This document shows positions 8,176 through 15,255 of a stretch of DNA of 64,000 nucleotides, piece by piece. Each line of letters starts with the position of its first letter. The stretch's first letter is position 1. The DNA is from an uncultured archaeon (GTDB lineage: Archaea > Altiarchaeota > Altiarchaeia > IMC4 > SCGC-AAA252-I15). The position numbers and the translations under genes are program-made. Under the pieces are notes generated by a model. It was given only the letters and a program-made list of their open reading frames with translations, searched no databases and had not been told where the DNA came from. The DNA lies in the NCBI GenBank assembly GCA_902384455.1, contig CABMCB010000094.1, forward strand, positions 1 to 64,000. The letters are read 5' to 3'.

Positions 8176-8248
8176 GAGGGTAGTGATACGGAAAAACGGG
8201 GTTAAAAACCGCCTTAAACCTCTTTACTTTCGCCTCAAAGATGTTACC

Positions 8249-8689
8249 ATGGAATACGGAGTCGCACTTGTTGCGTTGGCGTTCCTTGTTGCGGGCGCGC
8301 TATTAGGTTGGCTTATCGGGGCTTATTCGACGGCCCGACGGCTGGAGAAGGAAATACCGGCTCTGAGGGAGGACGCTGTCAAGAAGAGCAGGCAGGTTCT
8401 TGCGGGGCAATTTAGCGAGCAGCTTGCGCCTTATCTGCCCGATTTCCCCTTCAATCCCACCGAAGTCCGCTTCTTAGGGAAACCCGTGGACTTCGTCGTG
8501 TTTAGGGGGCTGGATGAACGCGAGCCGACTGAGATTGTTTTCGTTGAAGTGAAAAGCGGAAACGCTCAGCTGTCGCCCACCGAAAGAAAGATAAAGCAGA
8601 TAATAGCCGAAAAGAAAATCAGCTTCATCGAATACAGGATACCTAAAGACCTCACTGACGACAGAAAGAACTCACACCAACCTAACTAG
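8249..8689 (+). CDS. membrane-anchored Holliday-junction-resolvase-like nuclease
   Basis: A 146-residue protein when started at ATG 8249; an in-frame upstream ATG at 8156 would add 31 basic residues and overlap the divergent radical SAM gene. Residues 3-26 form one transmembrane helix (LVALAFLVAGALLGWLIGAY). A helix follows, then a PD-(D/E)XK-like core: VDFVVFRG as the Asp strand and EIVFVEVKSG as the ExK strand. This matches the family of endonucleases related to archaeal Holliday junction resolvase. Its biological role is unknown. It overlaps the convergent glycosyltransferase gene by 8 bases. Confidence 0.8.
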   Translation: MEYGVALVALAFLVAGALLGWLIGAYSTARRLEKEIPALREDAVKKSRQVLAGQFSEQLAPYLPDFPFNPTEVRFLGKPVDFVVFRGLDEREPTEIVFVEVKSGNAQLSPTERKIKQIIAEKKISFIEYRIPKDLTDDRKNSHQPN

Positions 8690-10274
8690 AGGGAGTACTC
8701 GGACGGCAGTACACTACGATGTTTCCCATAACGTTCTTCGAAGTGAAGTTCATCTGGTTTAATGCCCCGGTGATTTCAATCACCATCTCTTCATACCGCT
8801 TGGTGTAAGACGCAGGGAAAGACGAAGGGACAACAGAGGACACCTGATAATTAGTGTCAATAAAGCAGGCTACGCCCTTAGTTACGTTGCTGAAATACCC
8901 CACAGAAACATTGTCCGCATAAAACCTGTTCTCAAAAAACTCTATCCCATCAGGAGGTATAATGCGGCCGGATAGTATTGCGGCAACTCCCGTCACCGCG
9001 GGAGAGCCAAATATCAGGTCTCCTGAGTTCGTCTTGTTTTGTACGTATGAAACGGCGGTAATTACCTGCTGGTTCTGCGAATACACGTCGATTAAAGAGT
9101 CCGAGCACGCGGAAATAGACAGAGACACCGCCATTACGACGAGGAGTATGAATCTGACGGGAATACGGGCGATGAACCACCCGCCGAAAACGCAAAGAGG
9201 AAAAAGAAGAATGACGGAATGCATGTAAACGTGGGAGAAAAAACAAGGGCGCTTAACGAACACGACAGCAAGAAACGCCAGCGCCAGATAAAACAAAATT
9301 AAGTAGGACCCGTTAGAATCCTTCTTTTTAGCAGGTCGCCTAAACAGATAGGCAAGAACTCCGGCAACACCAAAAACCCAAACAAGCAGCTCCTTAAACG
9401 CAGACCCCAGAAGGTGGATTAATTTGCCCTCAACGTAGCAGTCTGGGAATTTAGAGTGATGAAGGAACACCTGATAGACGAAATTAGGAGAATAGAAAAA
9501 CAGCAGGACTACGGCCGAGAACGCAATGAAACCTCCCGCGATATGTAGAACCGGTCGAATTGAACGTTGCCTTTGCGACCAGGCGAGAAACAGAATCTCG
9601 CATGCTAAAGGCAGGATTCCGAAAAGCCGCGACCAAAAAGCCATTGAAGCCGCGATTCCTGCAAAAAAAAGTAGTGTGGGACGCTCTTTCTTTACTCCGT
9701 CAAGAAACAGCCAAAGTGAAAGCATAGACATGAAGGTCATAGTGGAATAAAGGTTATTGGTTGCCGTCAGACTCCCCAAAAGCAAAGAGGTGGAAAAAAG
9801 CAGAGTCGAAAAAACAGCGCCTGCCCCGTCTCCAAGCACGCGCCTAGACAGCAAGTACATTAAAGGCAGCGACGCAACAGACAACAAAAAAGGCATAAGA
9901 TGAAACTGGACAACGCCCACCCCAAACAAACGGAAAACAAGCGCAGTCAAAATCAAATCCAAAGGCGGCTGAGAAAAGAAGAAGTCGACATAAGGCTGAT
10001 GGCCCAGGAAAACCTGGTATGCCGCATAAATGTAAAACGGCTCGTCGTTGAAGGAAAAAGTAAGCAGATAAAACAGCCGCAAAACAACCCCGAAAGCAAA
10101 AACCAGGACAAGAATCCGCCCCTCATTACCCCTCAAAGCACCGCCGATGCTTAGGCGCTTAAACCGCCTTAAAGCCCCCCCGTAAGAAAACGCAAGCCAC
10201 AGAAGGCACGATAAGATGGCAGCCAAGAAAAAGAAGTCCCTGGACGCCGCCAGAAATTCGTTTAACTGAACCAT
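8682..10274 (-). CDS. GT-C family membrane glycosyltransferase (GT39/PMT-like)
   Basis: About 530 residues with roughly 11-12 membrane helices. After the first helices comes the acidic loop FSFNDEPFYIYAAYQVFLG, the place of the catalytic Asp in dolichyl-phosphate-mannose-type GT-C enzymes, followed by QPYVDFFFSQPPLDL. Such enzymes transfer a sugar from a lipid-phosphate donor to protein or lipid outside the membrane. I chose ATG at 10274; the open frame extends to 10454 but that part covers the divergent promoter and hypC. The soluble C-terminal ~120 residues may bind acceptor. Confidence 0.85.
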   Translation of the reverse strand: MVQLNEFLAASRDFFFLAAILSCLLWLAFSYGGALRRFKRLSIGGALRGNEGRILVLVFAFGVVLRLFYLLTFSFNDEPFYIYAAYQVFLGHQPYVDFFFSQPPLDLILTALVFRLFGVGVVQFHLMPFLLSVASLPLMYLLSRRVLGDGAGAVFSTLLFSTSLLLGSLTATNNLYSTMTFMSMLSLWLFLDGVKKERPTLLFFAGIAASMAFWSRLFGILPLACEILFLAWSQRQRSIRPVLHIAGGFIAFSAVVLLFFYSPNFVYQVFLHHSKFPDCYVEGKLIHLLGSAFKELLVWVFGVAGVLAYLFRRPAKKKDSNGSYLILFYLALAFLAVVFVKRPCFFSHVYMHSVILLFPLCVFGGWFIARIPVRFILLVVMAVSLSISACSDSLIDVYSQNQQVITAVSYVQNKTNSGDLIFGSPAVTGVAAILSGRIIPPDGIEFFENRFYADNVSVGYFSNVTKGVACFIDTNYQVSSVVPSSFPASYTKRYEEMVIEITGALNQMNFTSKNVMGNIVVYCRPSTPSS

Positions 10275-10359
10275 CGAACACCACCGGCAAAGTGATTTAA
10301 TCCTTTTGACATATGAATTAAGATTTATCCGCCTACACACAGAATAAAACCGAACAAAC

Positions 10360-10575
10360 ATGTGCGACGCGCCAATAGGAAAAGTCATCTCAGTGAAAGG
10401 AGACGAAGCCGTAGTGGAAACTCCCCGCAAAAACAAAACGACGGTGAACACCAAAATGGTCGGCGGCGCAAAAAAAGGGGACTACCTTTACTACAGCATC
10501 AACCTGGCCGTGGAAAAACCAGACCGCGCAGACGGCCGTATTCAGTGGGAGGCACGTAGGGATGCGCATCGTTGA
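10360..10575 (+). CDS. hypC: hydrogenase maturation chaperone HypC
   Basis: A 71-residue HypC/HupF protein beginning MCDAPIGKVISVKGDEAVVE. Cys2, exposed after Met removal, is the residue that carries the Fe(CN)2CO unit with HypD and contacts the hydrogenase large subunit. The later KKGDYLYYSINLAVEK matches the conserved GDYVLVHxGxAxxK segment. An A/T-rich TATA-like stretch lies about 30-40 bases upstream. The 3' end overlaps the next gene by 14 bases in another frame, so the pair is co-expressed. Confidence 0.88.
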   Translation: MCDAPIGKVISVKGDEAVVETPRKNKTTVNTKMVGGAKKGDYLYYSINLAVEKPDRADGRIQWEARRDAHR

Positions 10576-11089
10576 GCGGGGTCTTTTTTTCAGGTATGCG
10601 CTTCCTTGCGCTGGAACGCTTGTTAGAAGGGGGAATATTTCGGGGGAGGAGTTGGATGAGGTTGTGGCTCTTGTCGCTGCGGGTAAGGATGCGCCGAATG
10701 GTTGGGAGAAGCATTTTAAGGTTGCTTTGACTTGGCTTACGTTCATAGCGGAAAACAACGGGAAGAACGTGATTGACGCCGACGTAATGCACCGCTACTA
10801 CTGGTTTATGCACGATAGGGTTATAGCCGACAGGTACGCTTTGATGGGAGACTTCGACCCGCAGTCATGCCGCATACACGTTGGGAAAGTGATGAATGTG
10901 CGCGGGAAAAAAGCAATTCTCTACTCAACAAAAGGCAAAGTCGCGGTATCAACGCTTCTGTCCGGCCCGCTTAAGGAGGGGGACTACGTAGCATTCCACT
11001 ACGGCTACGTGGTGGAAAAAATAAGCGAAGACGAATACCTGGCATTAAAGACGCTTAGGGAAAAGCCTCTGCCAAAACCCAGAAACTAG
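10562..11089 (+). CDS. HypC-like domain protein with a helical N-terminal extension
   Basis: A 175-residue protein. Residues 1-105 form an unfamiliar mostly helical region (AKDAPNGWEKHF-type segments, then DADVMHRYYWFMHDRVIADRY). Residues ~110-165 repeat the HypC beta fold: CRIHVGKVMNVRGKKAILYS, then LKEGDYVAFHYGYVVEKIS. The Cys that opens this copy corresponds to HypC Cys2 but is internal, so it cannot act as an N-terminal Cys unless processed. I recall DUF6390-type proteins with a similar layout but cannot confirm. It is probably a hydrogenase maturation or assembly factor, given overlap with hypC. Confidence 0.75.
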   Translation: MRIVERGLFFRYALPCAGTLVRRGNISGEELDEVVALVAAGKDAPNGWEKHFKVALTWLTFIAENNGKNVIDADVMHRYYWFMHDRVIADRYALMGDFDPQSCRIHVGKVMNVRGKKAILYSTKGKVAVSTLLSGPLKEGDYVAFHYGYVVEKISEDEYLALKTLREKPLPKPRN

Positions 11090-12012
11090 GATTTTACGCC
11101 AGACGGCGCCCTACCTAACGTCGTCCTGAATTCTGCCTCGAAAACCCAGAACAAAAGCCCCGCAGGAACAAGAACAAGGCCTGCCGCTTGCGTGAACGTC
11201 AACGATGAGCCGGCGAACAAAAAGGACAGTAGCGCCGTAATTGGAGCGCCCAAAAGCAGTATCGCAGTTGCAACGCCGGCGGGAAGCCGCGACAAAGAGA
11301 CATACCAGCAGCCGACATAAAGGAACAAAAGCACACCAGTAACAAAAGACCACTCCCACGCAGCAGCAGACAAAGACAACAAACCGCCTAATTGACCTGT
11401 CAACGCTAGATAGACGAGGAGGAAGACCGAACCGAACACCATGCGCGCGCAAGCAAGAACGCCCGAAGGCACGGACGAAAGCAACCTTCTGCTTAAGAGG
11501 TTTTCTGCCGCCCAAAACAACGTCGCAGCAGCCACAAGAACGTCTCCAAACTCGACGCCGGACGGGGAGAAACCAGCCAAAAATGCGCTGCCCAAAAGCA
11601 ACAATACACCTGCGAAAACAACGCCAAAAGTCAAACGCTCACCAAGCAAAAAAACCGCGCCAACCGCAACGAAAACAAACATAGTCTTGTGTATGAAGGC
11701 GGCATGAGCCGCAGACGTCAACGCAAGACCCTTGAAGTATAGGATGAAAGGCACGCATCCGCCCACCAGACCAACCGCCAAAAGACCCGCCCACTGCCAA
11801 CGCGTCACCCTGCCGACCTTAGAGTAATCCCTGCCGACAAGAAGCACCCCGGCAAGAAGAGCCGCCGCAACCATGTTTTTTGCCGTAGTGTACACGGAGG
11901 GGTCTGCTATTGATACGCCGTATTTGTTGATGAAAACTGAGAACCCGGACATGAATGCCGTTGCAAGCGCCAGCTTAAGTCCGAGTTTGTCGTATTTGAG
12001 GTTCATTTTCAC
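11086..12012 (-). CDS. EamA/DMT-family transporter
   Basis: A 308-residue membrane protein with ten predicted helices in two homologous halves, as in drug/metabolite transporters of the EamA type. The first half has GFSVFINKYGVS and the second FWAAENLLSRRLLSSVPSG, the repeated unit starts. The C-terminus is short and cytoplasmic. It overlaps the convergent HypC-like gene by 4 bases. The substrate is not predictable; nickel or a metabolite for hydrogenase assembly would be speculation. ATG at 12006 is an alternative start. Confidence 0.88.
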   Translation of the reverse strand: MKMNLKYDKLGLKLALATAFMSGFSVFINKYGVSIADPSVYTTAKNMVAAALLAGVLLVGRDYSKVGRVTRWQWAGLLAVGLVGGCVPFILYFKGLALTSAAHAAFIHKTMFVFVAVGAVFLLGERLTFGVVFAGVLLLLGSAFLAGFSPSGVEFGDVLVAAATLFWAAENLLSRRLLSSVPSGVLACARMVFGSVFLLVYLALTGQLGGLLSLSAAAWEWSFVTGVLLFLYVGCWYVSLSRLPAGVATAILLLGAPITALLSFLFAGSSLTFTQAAGLVLVPAGLLFWVFEAEFRTTLGRAPSGVKS

Positions 12013-12053
12013 TGAATAGCCACTAATTAGTTGAGCGTCCTGAATAATAAAAT

Positions 12054-12464
12054 ATGGTAGGTAAAAAGGCGCACAACAATAAACCCTGCGTTCTGGTTGT
12101 CGGAAACCTTCTTCTACCAGACGACAACCTGCCGCTCAGACTGCTTCCTCGACTGAAAAAATCCCTGCCGCACGTACAGTTCATAGAAGCCGACCCCGCA
12201 GAAGACATACACAGGTTCGGCAGAAACCCCATCTTCCTTGACGCCGCAGAAGGAGTAGAAAAAGTAACAGTCGTCTCAGACGTAGACCAAATCGAGTCTG
12301 CCCCAACGCTATCGCTGCACGGCCACGACCTCGCCTGGGAAGTAAAACTCATGAGGAAGGCGGGGATGCTTGATTCAGTCAGGATAATAGCTGTACCCAG
12401 AAACGCCCGCGCCGATGACGTCGTCGAAGACGTGGTTTCGGCAGTAAAATCCCTGACAAGCTAA
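12054..12464 (+). CDS. [NiFe] hydrogenase maturation endopeptidase (M52)
   Basis: A 136-residue HycI/HyaD-like protease that trims the large-subunit C-terminus after nickel insertion. The N-terminal VLVVGNLLLPDDN matches the GNxLxxDDG motif but with Asn in place of Gly. FLDAAEG supplies the second acidic ligand and LHGHDL the His ligand for nickel recognition. It is convergent with the large-subunit gene and overlaps its 3' end by 4 bases, and is the only protease candidate in the locus. Confidence 0.85.
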   Translation: MVGKKAHNNKPCVLVVGNLLLPDDNLPLRLLPRLKKSLPHVQFIEADPAEDIHRFGRNPIFLDAAEGVEKVTVVSDVDQIESAPTLSLHGHDLAWEVKLMRKAGMLDSVRIIAVPRNARADDVVEDVVSAVKSLTS

Positions 12465-13768
12465 TGCCGGTGAATGTGCGGCTTGCCGTCGCCTTTCCAC
12501 TTTAGCTTAAGGAAGTGGCTTGCGCAACTCATGCAAGGATCATAAGCGCGCACCATCTTCTCCAACTCAAACCTTATTTTGTCGTCAGGCAAATCCATGA
12601 CGGAAGGCAAAAACAAGCGGATGTCGTTGGCCAGTTTAATCTGGTTTTGAGCGGAGGGAATCACAAGGTTGCCCCAACGGACAGTTCCGTCCGCGTTGAT
12701 GGAAAGCATGTAATAAAGAGTCCCCCGCGGCGCCTCAATTACGCCAACCCCCTCGCCCGCCTTAGGCTCAAGGGAAGGCGGCTTCTCCTGCTTGAAATCA
12801 GTAGACTCCAAAAGCTCCACTGCCGCATCTATGCTGTGCAAAGTCTCTATCGCCTGAGCGAGGTTGTTGTCGAATATGTTCATGCTGGGGAACCGCTTGA
12901 GGTACTCGCCGACGTCCCTTCTTGTATCCTTGTGCAGGCTATCGCGGTTTAGGTTCATCCGGGCAAGAGCGCCCACCATGTACTCCCGGCCCTCAAACTC
13001 AAATGCGGTCGCCTGACTGTAGGGGATGACGACGCGGTTCAGGTGCTCCCAATAGTGCGTCTCGTCAAAGCAAACGCCGGCGGTGCTGTGAATGTGCCCG
13101 GTAAGGAAATTGTAGTCGTCGTTAACAATCCCCACGAAATTGGATTTCCGTTCAAAACGGAAATCGCATGCGCCCAGCACCCCGATAAGATCGAGAACGC
13201 GCTCTCTTACAGCCTTCAGCTCCTGCGCAGAATTCTTGCATTCTTCGGCAGTAGGCTGCTTCATGTAACCTCCGGGTTGGGCTATGGTGCCGTGAACCGC
13301 CCGACCGACGGTTATCCGGGAAAGAAGGTTTCCCGCCGCCTTCACTGCGAAAGAATCGTGGACGAAACGCTCCAATTTGCCGTCAAACTCCAAAATGCTA
13401 TCTTTGCCGTACAAGTCGGGGAGAGTGAAAATGTACAAATGCATCGCATGGTCGCGCACCATAAGACCGTACATGCCCAAATTACGCTGAATCAACGACT
13501 GCTCGCTAAGCTGTATCCCCCACGCATGCTCCACCGCCTCAGCGCAAGCAGTCAAATGCGCCACACTGCACGTCCCGCAAATTCGAGATACCATCTGAGG
13601 CAAAAGGGCAGCAGACTTACCGCGAATAGCCTGATGGAAAAACCTCTTGTTCTCGCTAATCGCCAGCTTAACGTCCTCTACTTTGCCGTCGCGCACAGTG
13701 ACATTCAAGTCGACGTGCCCCTCAATCTTGCTTACCCCGTCAATATGTATGTCCAAATCGCGGTGCAT
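12461..13768 (-). CDS. [NiFe] hydrogenase large subunit, group 3-like
   Basis: A 435-residue catalytic subunit. Both nickel-binding pairs are intact: RICGTCSVAHL near residue 62 and DPCMSCASHFLKLK near the C-terminus. The expected protease site follows the His of DPCxSCxxH, leaving a 16-residue removable tail rich in Lys and His. The N-terminal VSKIEGHVDLNVTV is canonical. Length and sequence style suit the cytoplasmic group 3 (Mvh/Frh/sulfhydrogenase) enzymes. No diaphorase, F420 or ferredoxin partner gene is nearby, so the electron carrier is unknown. Its start overlaps the small-subunit stop (TGATG). Confidence 0.95.
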   Translation of the reverse strand: MHRDLDIHIDGVSKIEGHVDLNVTVRDGKVEDVKLAISENKRFFHQAIRGKSAALLPQMVSRICGTCSVAHLTACAEAVEHAWGIQLSEQSLIQRNLGMYGLMVRDHAMHLYIFTLPDLYGKDSILEFDGKLERFVHDSFAVKAAGNLLSRITVGRAVHGTIAQPGGYMKQPTAEECKNSAQELKAVRERVLDLIGVLGACDFRFERKSNFVGIVNDDYNFLTGHIHSTAGVCFDETHYWEHLNRVVIPYSQATAFEFEGREYMVGALARMNLNRDSLHKDTRRDVGEYLKRFPSMNIFDNNLAQAIETLHSIDAAVELLESTDFKQEKPPSLEPKAGEGVGVIEAPRGTLYYMLSINADGTVRWGNLVIPSAQNQIKLANDIRLFLPSVMDLPDDKIRFELEKMVRAYDPCMSCASHFLKLKWKGDGKPHIHRH

Positions 13769-14259
13769 CAGGACATCACCCCGAACTCCTTAAGGTAAGA
13801 ATCCATGACTTCCACGAATTTCCCTTCAATCATGGGGCAACCAGGCACCTCCGCATCCACCTGAATAAACTCCTTCAAAGGAACGACCTTAGGCAGATGA
13901 TGGAAACGCGTAACCACCGAATTAATCTCAGCCAGCCGCTCCTCATCGAAAAAGTTCCTGTGATTGCTGGGAGTACCGTTGATTGCGCAACTGCCAACTG
14001 CCACGACCTTCTTCGACAAATCGCGGATTAGCTTAATCCGCTCCCTTTCCCGCTCGTTGGCTATAGCCCCCTCCACGAAAGCCACGTCCATCGGCTCCAT
14101 CCTGTTGTCGCTCTTCAACGCGCGGGCGTTGATGAAATCCAGATGAGGAAGCCAATCCCTGTATTTGTAGTTAAGTATCTCTATGAAGGTGATTATGCAC
14201 CCTTCATCGCTGGTGAACGAAAAAACGCCCACCCGCAGTTTCTTTCCGCCATCCGTCAT
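13768..14259 (-). CDS. [NiFe] hydrogenase small subunit with an Asp in place of one cluster Cys
   Basis: A 163-residue short small subunit with only the proximal-cluster domain, as in group 3 enzymes. Three of the four proximal [4Fe-4S] ligands are visible: Cys21 (EGCIITF), Cys91 (GSCAIN) and Cys141 (PGCPM). The usual CxGC pair reads D18-E-G-C21, so Asp18 takes the first ligand position. Asp can ligate Fe-S clusters, so the cluster may still assemble with altered potential (inference). It is upstream of and coupled to the large-subunit gene. Confidence 0.9.
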   Translation of the reverse strand: MTDGGKKLRVGVFSFTSDEGCIITFIEILNYKYRDWLPHLDFINARALKSDNRMEPMDVAFVEGAIANERERERIKLIRDLSKKVVAVGSCAINGTPSNHRNFFDEERLAEINSVVTRFHHLPKVVPLKEFIQVDAEVPGCPMIEGKFVEVMDSYLKEFGVMS

Positions 14260-14301
14260 CGCATGAAGCCAGACTGTGTTTGATACGAATTACGACTCAA
14301 A

Positions 14302-14949
14302 CTACTTCTTCTTGGGCCTTCGCCCAACATGCTTTTTCTTCTTCCACTCAGGCTGCACTGGCTTGCTCTCAACAACTTTCTTGACTTTTGACTCGCCGGA
14401 CTTCTCCGTTTCCGCCTTATCCTCAACCGACAGCATCCTCGACGTCGTCTTCTTCACCTTAGACTCAATCTTGTCGGACAAAAGCATACCAGCACTATAA
14501 AGCGTACCAACAGCCCAAAAGAACATGACAATCAACACTATACCCGACAAAGCAGGGTGTATCTCATTCAGGAGGCTGCTGAAAAACAGGAACGCAATGG
14601 CCGCGACAAGAACATACGCTAGACTGCGCACAGCCCTCTGGTACACCTGGGATTCTAGTGTTGCCGTGTTTCTGTCTATGGAGTAAGCTATGATACCAGC
14701 TATGGCGTCGCATATGTCGCGGATTTCCTTGAGTATTTTCAGGATTATCACTAGGATTGTGAGTATTGCGACCGCTACTATGACCGATGAGGCTCGGACG
14801 TCACTGTATAGCGTAATGTTGCCCAGCGGCACGAAAAGGAATTTTGTGAACAGCCAAATCACGAATGCTGTCATCGAATAAACCAATGCTTTGGGTATGC
14901 TGTCTACAAGCTCAAACTTGAATTTCTTTACTGCTTCATTTTCTGCCAT
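14302..14949 (-). CDS. unknown multi-spanning membrane protein with basic tail
   Basis: A 215-residue protein from ATG 14949; the open frame runs further upstream but that part lacks protein-like character and would cover the intergenic region. Four hydrophobic segments are visible at about residues 17-38, 47-67, 110-130 and 138-160. The segment between helices 2 and 3 (ILKEIRDICDAIAGI) is amphipathic. The last 50 residues are highly charged and end in a run of Lys and Arg. I do not recognise the family. Confidence 0.7.
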   Translation of the reverse strand: MAENEAVKKFKFELVDSIPKALVYSMTAFVIWLFTKFLFVPLGNITLYSDVRASSVIVAVAILTILVIILKILKEIRDICDAIAGIIAYSIDRNTATLESQVYQRAVRSLAYVLVAAIAFLFFSSLLNEIHPALSGIVLIVMFFWAVGTLYSAGMLLSDKIESKVKKTTSRMLSVEDKAETEKSGESKVKKVVESKPVQPEWKKKKHVGRRPKKK

Positions 14950-15098
14950 GAAAATCACCTGTAAGTTTATGAAACAGTAGGAGCGAGCCAATAAAAAGGC
15001 GCTTTTGATGAGCATACGATGTGAAATTCCCGACACGCGGCACATGGATGGGATAGGCGGAATATGCCCCCGCCCCCAAGCGGACAAAAATTCCCTGT

Positions 15099-15114
15099 AC
15101 ACAATATGTCGTAT
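15099..15114 (+). promoter_or_regulatory. NrdR-like box 1
   Basis: ACACAATATGTCGTAT matches 13 of 16 positions of the bacterial NrdR operator consensus (ACACWATATATWGTGT). It begins exactly 32 bases, about three helical turns, before box 2, the pairing usual for NrdR targets. Confidence 0.6.
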
Positions 15115-15130
15115 ATTCGACAACTGTATT

Positions 15131-15146
15131 ACACAATATATTGTGT
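15131..15146 (+). promoter_or_regulatory. NrdR-like box 2, perfect palindrome
   Basis: ACACAATATATTGTGT matches the NrdR consensus at all 16 positions and is a perfect palindrome. It lies 14 bases before a TATA-like element and 110 bases before the nrdD start, so the class III ribonucleotide reductase operon is probably under NrdR-type control. Confidence 0.75.
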
Positions 15147-15160
15147 TTCCAGAGAACAAG

Positions 15161-15170
15161 CTTTTTAAGG
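15161..15170 (+). promoter_or_regulatory. TATA-like box of nrdD
   Basis: CTTTTTAAGG, the same form as other A/T-rich boxes in this window, directly downstream of the NrdR-like pair. Confidence 0.45.
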
Positions 15171-15255
15171 CGAACGCTAACAAGTATAAACCCAAAGAGA
15201 CGAGAGGAGATCTACCCAACTCTGACGGAAAAAAAGAGAAAAAGAGGAACTGGCA

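Larger units (their letters stand above)
14950..15255. other. gene-free control region upstream of nrdD
   Basis: This 306-base stretch has no convincing coding sequence. It holds two NrdR-like boxes (separate entries) and a TATA-like element, all oriented to the nrdD gene. The part from 14950 to 15090 shows nothing else I can name. Confidence 0.7.
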
